From NCBI RefSeq assembly GCF_016888005.1, contig NZ_JAFDVE010000022.1:62001-126000 (forward strand): a stretch of DNA of 64,000 nucleotides. The letters are read 5' to 3'. Position 1 is the first letter of the stretch, and every line of letters begins with the position of its first letter. The notes below the pieces were generated by a model. It saw only the letters and a list, made by a program, of their open reading frames with translations, ran no database searches and had not been told where the DNA came from. This DNA is from Phycicoccus sp. CSK15P-2 (GTDB lineage: Bacteria; Actinomycetota; Actinomycetes; Actinomycetales; Dermatophilaceae). Shown here piece after piece: positions 50,117 through 59,634 of the stretch. Both the position numbers and the translations under genes were made by a program.

Positions 50117-50190
50117 CGCGGGGTGGAGCAGCTCGGTAGCTCGCCGGGCTCATAACCCGGAGGTCGCAGGTTCAAATCCTGCCCCCGCTA
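50117..50190 (+). tRNA. Initiator tRNA-fMet (CAU)
   Basis: The 74-nt cloverleaf has acceptor arms 50117-50123 and 50183-50189. The anticodon CAT sits in the loop CTCATAA, and the T arm is GCAGG/CCTGC. Two initiator hallmarks are visible: the first acceptor pair is a C-T (C1-U72) mismatch, and the anticodon stem ends in three G-C pairs (GGG/CCC). The discriminator is A and CCA is not encoded. Confidence 0.95.
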
Positions 50191-50195
50191 CTGCT

Positions 50196-50241
50196 CGACG
50201 AAGGCCCTGGACCGGTGGAATCCGGTTCAGGGCCTTCGTCG
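50196..50241 (+). terminator. Strong terminator after the initiator tRNA
   Basis: Bases 50196-50215 and 50222-50241 form a 20-bp stem with a single G-T wobble and a 6-nt loop. It begins 6 nt after the tRNA and ends 45 bp before the ndh start. Confidence 0.85.
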
Positions 50242-50286
50242 TTCGCGCACGGACTATTCGGCACCGCGGCGGTCGTTGGACCGCAC

Positions 50287-51642
50287 ATGACGAGCACATC
50301 CATCGGCCGCAAGCACCGCATCGTCGTCATCGGCTCGGGCTTCGGCGGCCTCTTCGGCACCCAGGCCCTGAGGAAGCGCGACGACGTCGAGATCACGCTC
50401 GTCGCGAGAACCGCGCAGCACCTGTTCCAGCCGCTGCTGTACCAGGTCGCGACCGGCATCCTCTCCGAGGGAGAGATCGCACCGAGCACCCGGGAGATCC
50501 TCGCCCGGCAGAAGAACGCGCGGGTCATCCTCGGAGAGGTCACCGGCATCGACCTCGAGGCCCGCACCGTGACCTCCCGGCTGCTCGACCGGGACACCGT
50601 GACCGAGTACGACTCGCTGCTCGTCTCGGCGGGAGCGGGGCAGTCGTACTTCGGCAACGACCACTTCGCCGAGCACGCTCCCGGGATGAAGTCGGTCGAC
50701 GACGCCCTCGAGCTGCGCGGCCGGATCTTCGGCGCCTTCGAGCTCGCCGAGCTCGCGCGGACCGACGAGGAGGCTCGGCGGGCGCTGACCTTCGTCGTCG
50801 TGGGGGCGGGCCCGACCGGGGTCGAGATGGCCGGCCAGATCGCCGAGCTCGCCGGGCGCACGCTCAAGCACGACTTCCGGCGGATCGACCCCACCCAGGC
50901 GCACGTCCTCCTCCTCGACGCAGCCGACACGGTGCTGCCGTCCTTCGGCGAGCGGCTCGGCGGGGCGGCCCGGCGTCGTCTCACCGAGATGGGCGTCGAC
51001 GTCCGCACCGGGTCGATGGTCACCGACGTCGACGAGACCGGGCTCACCTACCGCGACGGCGACGGCGGGACGGTCCGCCTCGAGGCGCTGACGAAGATCT
51101 GGGCCGCGGGCGTCCAGGCGAGTCCGCTCGGCCGGCAGCTGGCCGAGCAGTCCGGGGCCGAGACCGACCGGGCGGGTCGCGTGCAGGTACTCCCGGACCT
51201 CACGCTCCCCGGCCACCCGGAGGTCTTCGTCGTCGGCGACATGATCGCGCTCGACGACCTGCCCGGGGTGGCCCAGGTGGCCATCCAGGGGGCACGCTTC
51301 GCCGCACGGGAGATCGAGAGCCGTCTCGACGGCGAGCCGTCGCAGGGCGAGTTCCACTACCGCGACAAGGGCTCGATGGCGACCGTCTCGCGGTTCAGCG
51401 CCGTCGCATCCGTGGGTCGGCTGCGCTTCCACGGGTTCCTCGCCTGGGTGCTCTGGCTCGGTGTGCACCTCGTCTACATCATCGGCTTCAAGAACCGCGT
51501 GACGACCCTCCTGCACTGGGCGGTGAGCTTCCTCGGCCGGGGGCGGGCCGAACGGGTGGCCACCGAGCAGCAGGTCTTCGCCCGACGGGCCATCGAGCAG
51601 GCGTCCCGTGGGGTCCCCGACGAGCTGAAGGAGAGCGGCTGA
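50287..51642 (+). CDS. ndh: Type II NADH:quinone oxidoreductase (NDH-2)
   Basis: This is a 451-residue flavoprotein with two dinucleotide motifs: VVIGSGFGGLFGTQAL for FAD (about 13-28) and VVVGAGPTGVEMAGQIAEL for NADH (about 172-190). VFVVGDMIAL is the third FAD contact. The carboxy-terminal FHGFLAWVLWLGVHLVYIIGF segment (about 381-401) anchors the enzyme to the membrane. It oxidises NADH and reduces menaquinone without pumping protons. ATG 50287 is chosen because the frame upstream crosses the tRNA terminator. The ribosome site is weak. Confidence 0.93.
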   Translation: MTSTSIGRKHRIVVIGSGFGGLFGTQALRKRDDVEITLVARTAQHLFQPLLYQVATGILSEGEIAPSTREILARQKNARVILGEVTGIDLEARTVTSRLLDRDTVTEYDSLLVSAGAGQSYFGNDHFAEHAPGMKSVDDALELRGRIFGAFELAELARTDEEARRALTFVVVGAGPTGVEMAGQIAELAGRTLKHDFRRIDPTQAHVLLLDAADTVLPSFGERLGGAARRRLTEMGVDVRTGSMVTDVDETGLTYRDGDGGTVRLEALTKIWAAGVQASPLGRQLAEQSGAETDRAGRVQVLPDLTLPGHPEVFVVGDMIALDDLPGVAQVAIQGARFAAREIESRLDGEPSQGEFHYRDKGSMATVSRFSAVASVGRLRFHGFLAWVLWLGVHLVYIIGFKNRVTTLLHWAVSFLGRGRAERVATEQQVFARRAIEQASRGVPDELKESG

Positions 51643-51688
51643 CCGGGGTCTCGGACGGGGGAGCGCGCCGTGACGTACGGTGACCCGC

Positions 51689-52981
51689 ATGCCGCTGGAC
51701 TACCCGATCCACCGACGCACCCTGCCCAACGGGCTGCGGGTCCTCGTCTCGCCGGACCACACGGTCCCGAACGTCACGCTCAACCTCTGGGTCGGGGTCG
51801 GCTCGCGCCACGAGGAGACGGGGCGCACCGGGTTCGCGCACCTCTTCGAGCACCTCATGTTCCAGGGCTCCCGCGACGTCCGCAGCGGTGAGCACTTCGA
51901 GGCGCTCATGGCCGAGGGCGGCCGGCTCAACGCGACGACGTGGTTCGACCGGACGAACTACTTCGAGACGGTCCCGTCCGGCGCGCTCGAGCTCGCGCTC
52001 TGGCTCGAGGCCGACCGGCACGGCCGGCTCCTCGACGCCGTGACCCAGGAGAACCTCGACAACCAGCGCGACGTCGTCAAGGAGGAGAAGCGCCAGCGGT
52101 ACGACAACCAGCCGTACGGCACCGCCCTCGTCGACGTCTACGCCGCGGTCTTCCCCGAGGGCCACCCCTACCACCACCCGACGATCGGCTCCATGGAGGA
52201 CCTCGACGCCGCGAGCCTCCAGGACGTCCACGCCTTCTTCCGCCGCTACTACGCGCCGGACAACACGGTTCTCACCGTCTGCGGGGACGTCGAGCCCGAG
52301 GAGGCCTTCATCCTGGTCGAACGGCATTTCGGCCCGCTGGACGCGCAGCGTCGGCCCGCCCGCGCCGACCTCGCACAGCTCGAGCCGCTCACCGCCCCGG
52401 TGCGGGTGGAGCGTCGCAGGTCGGTCCCCAACGACCGGCTGCACGTCGCCTTCCGGCTCCCCGTCGACGGCACCGACGAGCTCGTCGCCGCGACGGTCGC
52501 GCTCGACTGCCTCGGCGGGCTCTCCACGTCGCGTCTCGTCCGTCGTCTCGTGCGGCGCGAGCAGGTCGCGGTCGGGGTGCACGCCACCGCCTGGGGGTTC
52601 GTCGACGGCGTCTCGCTCGGGTTCGTCGTCCTCGACATCGCGCCGGACGCCGACCCGGAGACCGCCGAGCTCGCGCTCGTCGAGGAGCTCGACCGCCTCG
52701 CCACGGACGGTCCGACGGCCGCCGAGCTCGAGGCGTCCCTCGCGCAGAACGAGCGGGCCTGGCTCAGCGCGCTCGCGAGCCAGGAGGAGCGTGCCGACCT
52801 CATCAGCCGGTCCACCCTGCTGCACGACGACCCGGGCATCGTCAACACCCACCTCGACCGGGTCCGCGCCGTCACCCCGGAGAGAGTGGCGGAGGCCACG
52901 AGGCGCTGGCTCGCGCCCGACAGCCGGGCCGTCGTCGCCTACCTCACCGACGACGTCGCCGACGAGGAGGCGGTCGCGTGA
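51689..52981 (+). CDS. M16-family zinc peptidase, active subunit
   Basis: This is a 430-residue M16B protease of the mitochondrial-processing-peptidase type. The inverted zinc motif is HLFEH (51-55, HxxEH) in GFAHLFEHLMFQGS; the distal Glu is expected in the NQRDVVKEEKRQR helix. ATG 51689 follows a TACGGT box by 7 nt without a ribosome site, so it is probably leaderless; GTG 51680 is an alternative. The stop overlaps the next M16 gene (GTGA at 52978-52981), so the two form one complex. Confidence 0.9.
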   Translation: MPLDYPIHRRTLPNGLRVLVSPDHTVPNVTLNLWVGVGSRHEETGRTGFAHLFEHLMFQGSRDVRSGEHFEALMAEGGRLNATTWFDRTNYFETVPSGALELALWLEADRHGRLLDAVTQENLDNQRDVVKEEKRQRYDNQPYGTALVDVYAAVFPEGHPYHHPTIGSMEDLDAASLQDVHAFFRRYYAPDNTVLTVCGDVEPEEAFILVERHFGPLDAQRRPARADLAQLEPLTAPVRVERRRSVPNDRLHVAFRLPVDGTDELVAATVALDCLGGLSTSRLVRRLVRREQVAVGVHATAWGFVDGVSLGFVVLDIAPDADPETAELALVEELDRLATDGPTAAELEASLAQNERAWLSALASQEERADLISRSTLLHDDPGIVNTHLDRVRAVTPERVAEATRRWLAPDSRAVVAYLTDDVADEEAVA

Positions 52982-54321
52982 CCCGGCCGGAGGTCGCTCC
53001 GCCGCGTCCCTGGACCTTTCCCGCGCCGCGCGAGACCGTCCTGCGCAACGGCATCCGGGTGCTCCTGCACGACCTGCCCGGGCAGTACGTCCACTCCCTT
53101 CGCGTGGTCATCCCCTCCTCGCTGGCCACCGAGCCTCCCGGTCTGGACGGCGTCTCGGCGATGACCGCCCGCCTCCTCGACGAGGGGACCTCCGAGCACA
53201 CGGCCGAGGAGCTCGCCGAGCTCATGGAGCGGAACGGGATGGTCCTCGGCGCCGCGGTCTCCGACGGCGGGTACCTCGTCGACGTCGACGTGCCCGCGTC
53301 CCGGCTGTCGACCGCGGCCGGGCTGCTCACGGCGGCCCTCTCCGACCCCGTCTTCCCCGAGACGGAGGTCCGGCGCATCGTGCGCAGCCGGCTCGCCGAG
53401 ATCGAGCAGGAGCGGGCATCCGCGGGCGTCCGTGCCGCACGTGAGATGGCCCGCACCCTCTGGGACCCCGCCGACCGCGCGGCCCGGCCGGGCGCCGGCT
53501 CGGCGGACTCGGTCCGCGCCCTCACCCGCGACGACGTCGTCGCCCATCACGCCCGCACCATCGGGCCGTCCGGAGCCACCGTCGTCCTGGCTGGTGACCT
53601 CAGCGACCTGGACCCCGAACGGATCCTCGACGAGACCCTCGGTGGGTGGACCTCGTCCACCCACGAGCCGGCACCTGCGGCCGTCGCGCCGGTCCCTGCC
53701 GCGGACCGTAGCCGGGTCGTCGTCGTCGACCGGCCGGGCTCGGTCCAGACCGAGATCGTGGTCGCCTGCCCCGGCCCGGACCGCTCGACCCCGCACGGAT
53801 GGGCGCCCCATCCCGTCCTGTCCTTCGTGGTCGGAGGGTCGCCGGGCGCCCGGCTCGACGCCGTGCTCCGGGAGGACAAGGGGTACACGTACGGCATCCG
53901 CTGCGCCTTCCGCCCCCGGGTGGCCGGGGGATCGTTCGTCACGTCCGGGTCGGTGCGCACCGAGGTCACGGGTGAGGCAGTGCAGCTGGTTCTCGGGATC
54001 CTGGACGACGTGCGGGACGGCCTGACCGACGCCGAGACGCGCGCCGGGGTCGACTACGTCTCGAAGACGGCCCCCGGCCGCTACGCGACGGCGGACACGG
54101 TCGCCGACGAGTCGGCGGCTCTCGCGCTCGAGGGGCTGCCGCCGGACTTCACGACCTGCAACCTGCGAGCGGTCGCCGAGCTCACCCCGGAGTCGCTCGC
54201 CGAGGCCTACCGGCGCACGGTGACCGGCGAGTGGTCGGTCGTCCTCGTCGGCGACGCCGAGTCGGTCGTCCCCGCCCTCGACGGCGTGGTGCCCGGGACG
54301 GTGACCACGGTCGATGTCTGA
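52978..54321 (+). CDS. M16-family peptidase homologue, non-catalytic subunit
   Basis: This is a 447-residue M16 fold protein. The zinc motif is lost: the equivalent site reads [22 protein letters not shown], without HxxEH. The family's [10 protein letters not shown] motif (here [13 protein letters not shown]), needed for substrate handling, is kept. Such proteins pair with an active M16 subunit, as in mitochondrial peptidase alpha/beta. The GTG start overlaps the stop of the active subunit, and its own end overlaps ogt by 8 bp. Confidence 0.88.
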   Translation: MTRPEVAPPRPWTFPAPRETVLRNGIRVLLHDLPGQYVHSLRVVIPSSLATEPPGLDGVSAMTARLLDEGTSEHTAEELAELMERNGMVLGAAVSDGGYLVDVDVPASRLSTAAGLLTAALSDPVFPETEVRRIVRSRLAEIEQERASAGVRAAREMARTLWDPADRAARPGAGSADSVRALTRDDVVAHHARTIGPSGATVVLAGDLSDLDPERILDETLGGWTSSTHEPAPAAVAPVPAADRSRVVVVDRPGSVQTEIVVACPGPDRSTPHGWAPHPVLSFVVGGSPGARLDAVLREDKGYTYGIRCAFRPRVAGGSFVTSGSVRTEVTGEAVQLVLGILDDVRDGLTDAETRAGVDYVSKTAPGRYATADTVADESAALALEGLPPDFTTCNLRAVAELTPESLAEAYRRTVTGEWSVVLVGDAESVVPALDGVVPGTVTTVDV

Positions 54322-54829
54322 CCCCGTGGGGGAGATCTCGGTCGTCGTCGCGTCGCCGGTCGGCCCGTTGGAGCTCGTCGCCGTGGCCGGGGCCCTGCGC
54401 ACCATCCGGTTCGACGCACCGGCCGACCGGGTCGTCGCCGAGGTGCCGGACGACCTCGCGGCTCCCCTCGCACGGACCGCGCGCCAGCTGGCGGAGTACT
54501 TCGCCGGGACCCGGCGGGTGTTCGACCTGCCGCTCGCCCCGGTCGGGACGGACTTCCGGCGGCGCGTGTGGGACGTGCTCGCGACCGTGCCGTGGGGCAC
54601 GACCACGACCTACGGCGAGATCGCCTCGCGGCTCGGGCTCCCTCCGGGGGCGTCGCGGGCCGTCGGTGCCGCGAACGGGGCGAACCCGCTGCCGGTCGTC
54701 CTGCCGTGCCATCGGGTGGTCGGCAGCGACGGTACCCTCACCGGCTACGCCGGTGGCCTGGGTCGCAAGGCCACGCTGCTACGGCTGGAGCACGTCGCCA
54801 CGGAGGCCGACCAGACCGCCCTGTTCTAG
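54314..54829 (+). CDS. ogt: Methylated-DNA-protein-cysteine methyltransferase
   Basis: This is a 171-residue O6-alkylguanine-DNA alkyltransferase. The acceptor is Cys132 in [19 protein letters not shown]. Arg residues of the helix-turn-helix lie in [24 protein letters not shown], and NPLPVVLPC is the classic lead-in. It removes methyl from O6-methylguanine in one suicidal step. It overlaps the M16 partner gene by 8 bp, so it is cotranscribed with the peptidases, although a functional link is not obvious. It converges on hisN with a 6-bp gap. Confidence 0.93.
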   Translation: MSDPVGEISVVVASPVGPLELVAVAGALRTIRFDAPADRVVAEVPDDLAAPLARTARQLAEYFAGTRRVFDLPLAPVGTDFRRRVWDVLATVPWGTTTTYGEIASRLGLPPGASRAVGAANGANPLPVVLPCHRVVGSDGTLTGYAGGLGRKATLLRLEHVATEADQTALF

Positions 54830-54835
54830 CGCGTC

Positions 54836-55618
54836 TCAGGACCCCAGTCGGCCGAGGACCTCGTCGTGGAGGTGGCCGTTCGTGGCGACGGCGTTGCCTC
54901 CGAAGGGCCCGTCCTCGCCGTCGAGGGAGGTGAAGCGGCCCCCGGCCTCGACGACGATCGGCACGAGGGCGGCCATGTCGTAGAGCTCGAGCTCGGGCTC
55001 GGCCGCGATGTCCACGGCCCCCTCGGCGACGAGCATGTACGACCAGAAGTCGCCGTAGGCGCGCTCGCGCCAGCAGGACCGGGCGAGGTCCAGCACGGCG
55101 TCGAGGCGACCGGCCGCCTCCCACGAGGTGGTGCTCGAGATGGACAGCGAGGCGTCGTCCAGGGAGGACACCTTCGAGACGTGGATGCGCTTGGCGCTCG
55201 TCAGGCTGCGACCTGACCACGCGCCCGAGCCGGTGGCAGCCCACCAGCGCCGGCCGAGGGCCGGGGCGGCGACGAGGCCGAGGACGGGCACCCCGTCGTC
55301 GACGAGGGCGATGAGCGTCCCCCACACCGGCACACCGCGGACGAAGCTGTGGGTGCCGTCGATGGGGTCGACGACCCACTGCCGGCTGCCGGAACCCGTC
55401 CGGGGCATCTCCTCGCCGACGACGGCATCGCGTGGGCGGGTGCGCCTCAGCTGGGCCCGGATGAGCTCCTCGACCTCACGGTCGGCGTCGCTGACGAGGG
55501 TGAGGTCGGGCTTGGTCTCGACGCGCAGGTCCTCGGCGCGGAAGCGGCTCACGGTGACGCGTTCGGCGGCATCGGCCAGGACGTGGGCCAGTCGGAGATC
55601 GTCGTCGTAGCCGGGCAC
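54836..55618 (-). CDS. hisN: Histidinol-phosphatase of the inositol monophosphatase family
   Basis: This is a 260-residue IMPase-fold phosphatase. Metal site motifs are VVGEEMP, WVVDPIDGTHSFVRG and the late ELELYDMAALVPIVVEAGG. It most likely hydrolyses histidinol phosphate in histidine synthesis, the usual assignment for actinobacterial members near rsgA and aroA. I prefer GTG 55618: a TACGGT box (55631-55626) ends 7 nt upstream, giving a leaderless start. GTG 55627 in the same frame overlaps that box and adds only three residues. Confidence 0.88.
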   Translation of the reverse strand: MPGYDDDLRLAHVLADAAERVTVSRFRAEDLRVETKPDLTLVSDADREVEELIRAQLRRTRPRDAVVGEEMPRTGSGSRQWVVDPIDGTHSFVRGVPVWGTLIALVDDGVPVLGLVAAPALGRRWWAATGSGAWSGRSLTSAKRIHVSKVSSLDDASLSISSTTSWEAAGRLDAVLDLARSCWRERAYGDFWSYMLVAEGAVDIAAEPELELYDMAALVPIVVEAGGRFTSLDGEDGPFGGNAVATNGHLHDEVLGRLGS

Positions 55619-55856
55619 GGGGCTCACCGTACCGGCCGGCGCCGAAGATCTTGCGGCACACCGGGCGAGTCGGTCGCGCTTCGGTCACAATCAGGTCTCG
55701 GGGCGCCACGGACCTTCCCTGTGAGGCCCGCATGGTCTTTAGTGGATCCGGCACGCTCCGGAGGGGCGAGCCCCGAGACGCCCAGACCGGGAGGGTCTCG
55801 GTGATGGCCCACCGTGCCGTTCGGGGGCCGGAACACATCCACGTAGGAGGACATCC

Positions 55857-57479
55857 ATGCGAGGAACCACTCGCAAGGTCGCCGTCGCGGCCGTGTCGGC
55901 CGTTGCGCTGCTCGCCGCTGGTTGCGGCGGCGGTGACGGGGACAGCAGCGACAGCGCGGCTGCCGGCGCCGAGGGCGGCGAGATCACCATCCGAGGCTGC
56001 AACCCGGAGAACACCCTGGTGGCCGGCAATACCGCCGAGACCTGTGGCGGTGACGTGCTGAACGTGCTGATCTCCACCCTCGTGCACTACGACCCCGAGA
56101 GCGCCGAGCCGTCGAACGACATCGCCGAGTCCATCGAGACCGACGACAACCAGAACTTCACGGTGAAGATCAAGCAGGGCTACATGTTCCACGACGGGAC
56201 CGAGGTCAAGGCCAAGAACTTCGTCGACGCCTGGAACTACACCGCCTTCGGCCCGAACGGCCAAGAGGGCTCCTACTTCATGAGCGTCATCGAGGGCGCT
56301 GAGGAGGTCGGCGCCGAGGACTCCACGACCGAGGAGATGTCCGGCCTCGCGGTGGTCGACGACTACACCTTCACGATCAAGACGACCGAGAAGGTCTCGA
56401 ACCTCCCGATCCGTCTCGGCTACACCGCGTTCGCGCCGCAGCCCGACTCGTTCTTCGAGGACCCGGAGGCATTCGGCAAGAACCCGGTCGGCGCCGGTCC
56501 GTACAAGTTCGACTCGTGGACCGAGAACCAGGCGATCGTCGTCTCGAAGTTCGCCGACTACGCGGGCGAGTTCGGCGGAAACGTCGACCAGATCACCTTC
56601 CGGATCTTCCAGGACAGCGGCGCCGCCTACAGCGAGGTCGTCGCCGGGAACCTGGACCTCACGGACGACATCCCGACCAGCGCGCTGATCGACAACATCT
56701 ACCAGTCCGACCTCCCGGACCGGAACGCCGCGAAGGCCACGTCGTACTACGGGTACATCGGCATCAACCCCGAGGTCGACAAGGACCTGTCGAACCCGGA
56801 CGTGCGCCGCGCGATCTCGATGGCGATCGACCGTCAGCAGATCGTCGACACCGTGTACAACGGCACCTACACGCCGGCCACCGGCTGGGTCTCCCCGGTC
56901 GTCGACGGCTACCAGGCCGACGTCTGCGGCGAGTCCTGCGTCTTTGACCCGGAGGCCGCCAAGGCGATGCTCGAGGAGGCCGGTGGCTTCCCGGGCGACA
57001 AGCTCACCCTCAGCTACAACGCGGACAGCGACCACAAGGCGTGGACCGAGGCGACGTGCAACTCGATCAAGAACACTCTCGAGATCGACTGTGTCGCGAC
57101 CCCGCTGGTCGACTTCTCCACCTTCCTGACCAAGCTGAGCGACCGTGAGATGAAGGGCCTGTTCCGCTCCGCGTGGGTCATGGACTACCCGTCGATCGAG
57201 AACTACCTGGGGCCGATCTATGGCAAGGGTGCCGGCTCGAACTACTTCGACTACGACAGCGACGAGTTCAACAGCCTGCTCAGCCAGGCCGCGGGCGCCG
57301 AGGACCTCGAGGAGGCCAACTCCCTGTACCAGCAGGCCGAGCAGGTCCTCGCTCAGGACTTCCCGACGATCCCGCTCTGGTACGGCGAGTCGAAGGCCGG
57401 CTGGTCCGAGCGCGTCGACAACGTCGTCATCACGCCGTTCGGCCGCCCCGACCTGCGGGTGCTGACCGTCTCGGAGTGA
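55857..57479 (+). CDS. Peptide/solute ABC transporter substrate-binding lipoprotein (SBP family 5)
   Basis: This is a 540-residue DppA/OppA-type lipoprotein. The signal peptide has the basic start MRGTTRKVAV, a hydrophobic core and a lipobox LLAAGC with Cys23 as the lipid site. Family 5 features are SIETDDNQNFTVKIKQGYMFHDG, GAGPYKFDSW and the RRAISMAIDRQQIVD segment. It is first in a five-gene operon with two permeases and two ATPases. ATG 55857 has GTAGGAGG upstream. It is the extracellular receptor; oligopeptides are likely ligands, but dipeptides, glutathione or nickel chelates cannot be excluded. Confidence 0.93.
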   Translation: MRGTTRKVAVAAVSAVALLAAGCGGGDGDSSDSAAAGAEGGEITIRGCNPENTLVAGNTAETCGGDVLNVLISTLVHYDPESAEPSNDIAESIETDDNQNFTVKIKQGYMFHDGTEVKAKNFVDAWNYTAFGPNGQEGSYFMSVIEGAEEVGAEDSTTEEMSGLAVVDDYTFTIKTTEKVSNLPIRLGYTAFAPQPDSFFEDPEAFGKNPVGAGPYKFDSWTENQAIVVSKFADYAGEFGGNVDQITFRIFQDSGAAYSEVVAGNLDLTDDIPTSALIDNIYQSDLPDRNAAKATSYYGYIGINPEVDKDLSNPDVRRAISMAIDRQQIVDTVYNGTYTPATGWVSPVVDGYQADVCGESCVFDPEAAKAMLEEAGGFPGDKLTLSYNADSDHKAWTEATCNSIKNTLEIDCVATPLVDFSTFLTKLSDREMKGLFRSAWVMDYPSIENYLGPIYGKGAGSNYFDYDSDEFNSLLSQAAGAEDLEEANSLYQQAEQVLAQDFPTIPLWYGESKAGWSERVDNVVITPFGRPDLRVLTVSE

Positions 57480-57522
57480 CCCACCGCGGCTCCGGCCGCA
57501 ACCGCTGAACACAGAGACCCGT

Positions 57523-57557
57523 CGCTGGCCGGCCACCCACCCGGTGGTCGGCCAGCG
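57523..57557 (+). terminator. Intercistronic stem-loop after the substrate-binding protein gene
   Basis: Bases 57523-57537 and 57543-57557 form a 15-bp stem with one G-T pair and a 5-nt loop. It lies in the 251-bp gap between the substrate-binding protein and the first permease. Such hairpins protect or partly end the upstream message, so the binding protein is made in excess over the membrane parts. Confidence 0.6.
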
Positions 57558-57730
57558 GCCGGTCCGCTCCGGGGCGACGCCTCCGCGACGCCGCCGGAGA
57601 CAGCCCGTGTGACAGAGTTGACCCCTGTCTCGACGTTCGGGGTCGGTCCACGGCTGCCCCACCCGTAGCGACACGGCTTCCGCGCACCCTTGCGGACAGC
57701 GGTGCCCGCCTGTGACCCTCGGAGGTGAAC

Positions 57731-58657
57731 GTGGGCAAGTACATCGTCCGTCGGCTGTTGCAGATGATCCCGGTCGTGCTCGGCGCGACGTTCCTCATCT
57801 ATGCCATGGTCTTCGCCCTCCCCGGCGATCCCACCGCCGGCAAGTGCGGTGAACGGGAGTGCTCGGAGGCGTACAAGGCCGCCTTCTACGAGAAGTACAA
57901 CCTCAACGACCCCCTGCCGATCCAGTACGGCAAGTACATGGCCAACGTCGTGCAGGGCGACCTCGGCGAGAACCAGTACGGCAACGACGTGGCGGGCGAG
58001 CTGGGTGACCGGTACCTCGTCACGGGGAAGCTCGCGCTCATGGCGCTGCTCTGGGAGGGAGTCATCGGCATCGCCGCGGGAGCCCTGGCCGGAATCCGCA
58101 AGGGCGGGTTCATGGACAGTCTCGTGCTCGTGAGCACCCTGTTCCTCATCTCCATCCCCGTGTTCGTTACCGGCGTGGTGTCGCAGTTCTTCCTCGGCGT
58201 CAAGTGGGGCGTCGCCTCCGTCACCGTGTCCGCCGACGCCACCGTCTACGAGCTGCTGCTGCCCTCCTTCGTCCTGGGCTCGCTGTCCATGGCCTACATC
58301 GCCCGGCTCACCCGGACCAACCTCGCCGAGAACCTGCGCGCCGACTACGTCCGCACGGCCAAGGCCAAGGGCCTGACGCCCCAGCGCACGGTCGGGCTGC
58401 ACGCGTTGCGGAACTCGCTCATCCCGGTCGTCACCTTCATGGGCTACGACTTCGGGGCACTGCTCGGCGGCGCCATCGTGACCGAGGGCATCTTCAACAT
58501 CCAGGGCGTCGGCGGATACATCTTCCGTGGTGTGAACAACCGCGACGGCGTGGCAGTCGTCGGTGCGGTGACGGTGCTCGTCGTCGCCTACCTGCTCGTC
58601 AACCTGCTCGTGGACCTCTTGTACGGTCTGCTCGACCCGAGGATCAGCCATGACTGA
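57731..58657 (+). CDS. DppB-type ABC transporter permease
   Basis: This is a 308-residue inner-membrane permease. It begins GKYIVRRLLQMIPVVLGATFLIY, the typical first helix of DppB/OppB, and carries the EAA-loop motif region RADYVRTAKAKGLTPQRTVGLHALRNSL near residue 210. Six membrane helices are expected. I chose GTG 57731 with GGAGGTGA upstream; GTG 57725 is possible but overlaps the ribosome site. The 3' end overlaps the next permease by 8 bp. Confidence 0.92.
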   Translation: MGKYIVRRLLQMIPVVLGATFLIYAMVFALPGDPTAGKCGERECSEAYKAAFYEKYNLNDPLPIQYGKYMANVVQGDLGENQYGNDVAGELGDRYLVTGKLALMALLWEGVIGIAAGALAGIRKGGFMDSLVLVSTLFLISIPVFVTGVVSQFFLGVKWGVASVTVSADATVYELLLPSFVLGSLSMAYIARLTRTNLAENLRADYVRTAKAKGLTPQRTVGLHALRNSLIPVVTFMGYDFGALLGGAIVTEGIFNIQGVGGYIFRGVNNRDGVAVVGAVTVLVVAYLLVNLLVDLLYGLLDPRISHD

Positions 58658-59621
58658 GACCAGCCGGCACGTCACCGACGGCGAGGACGTCGCGCCCACC
58701 GACGACAGCCAGCGGGCGATGGTCGACGAGACCCTGCGCGCCGAGGGCGACATCGGCGAGGCCAGGTCGCTGACCCAGGACGCCTGGCGCCAGCTGCGGC
58801 GCAGCCCGCTGTTCTGGGTCTCCGCGGCGATGATCACGGTGTTCGTGCTCATGGCCGTCGCCCCGTCCCTCTTCACATCCCTGGACCCGGCCAAGGGTGA
58901 CCTATCCCGCTCCCGTGAGACCCCCAACGCCGCCGCGTGGTTCGGCCGCGACCTCCAGGGCTACGACATCTTCGCGCGCTGCATCTACGGCGCCCGGGCG
59001 TCCATCCTCGTCGGTGTGTTCGCCACCCTCGGCACCTCGGTGGTGGGCTCGGTGACCGGCATGCTTGCCGGGTACTTCGGAGGTCTGGCCGACACCCTCA
59101 TCAGCCGCATCGGCGACATCTTCTTCGCCATCCCGCTGCTGCTCGGCGCCATCGTGTTCCTCTCGAGCTTCCGCGGCGACGACCCGGGCTACTTCCAGGT
59201 CGTCTTCCAGGTCGTCCTCGTCCTGGTCGTCTTCGGCTGGCCCAGCATCATGCGGCTCATGCGCTCCTCGGTACTGCAGATCAAGCCGAACGACTACGTC
59301 TCCGCGGCCCGGGCCCTCGGCGCGTCGCCCGTGCGGATCCTGCGGTCGCATGTGTTCCCCAACGCTGTGGCGCCGGTCATCGTCGTCTCGACGATCAACC
59401 TCGGGGTCTACATCGCCGTCGAGGCCACACTCTCGTTCCTCGGCATCGGCCTGATCCCCCCCACCATCTCGTGGGGGGTCATGGTCAGCGACGGCCTGCC
59501 GCTGCTGCGGGCCTCGCCGCACGTCCTGCTCTTCCCCGCCGTCTTCCTCAGCCTGGCGGTCCTGGCGTTCATCATGTTCGGCGACGCCGTCCGCGACGCC
59601 TTCGACCCGAAGTCCCGCTGA
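58650..59621 (+). CDS. DppC-type ABC transporter permease
   Basis: This is a 323-residue permease. A cytoplasmic acidic start (about 1-55, with EARSLTQDAWRQLRRSPLF) precedes the first helix SAAMITVFVLMAVAPSLF. The AWFGRDLQGYDIFARCIYGARASI segment is the usual DppC extracytoplasmic/TM2 entry. EAA-loop residues are YVSAARALGASPVRILRSHVFPN (about 218-240). It pairs with the DppB-type protein to form the pore. The ATG overlaps the previous gene by 8 bp. Confidence 0.93.
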   Translation: MTETSRHVTDGEDVAPTDDSQRAMVDETLRAEGDIGEARSLTQDAWRQLRRSPLFWVSAAMITVFVLMAVAPSLFTSLDPAKGDLSRSRETPNAAAWFGRDLQGYDIFARCIYGARASILVGVFATLGTSVVGSVTGMLAGYFGGLADTLISRIGDIFFAIPLLLGAIVFLSSFRGDDPGYFQVVFQVVLVLVVFGWPSIMRLMRSSVLQIKPNDYVSAARALGASPVRILRSHVFPNAVAPVIVVSTINLGVYIAVEATLSFLGIGLIPPTISWGVMVSDGLPLLRASPHVLLFPAVFLSLAVLAFIMFGDAVRDAFDPKSR

Positions 59622-59634
59622 GGTGAGAGACACC

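Noticed and set aside
57614-57650. A possible second promoter (TTGACC) ahead of the first permease
   Set aside because: No acceptable -10 box lies 16-19 bp downstream.
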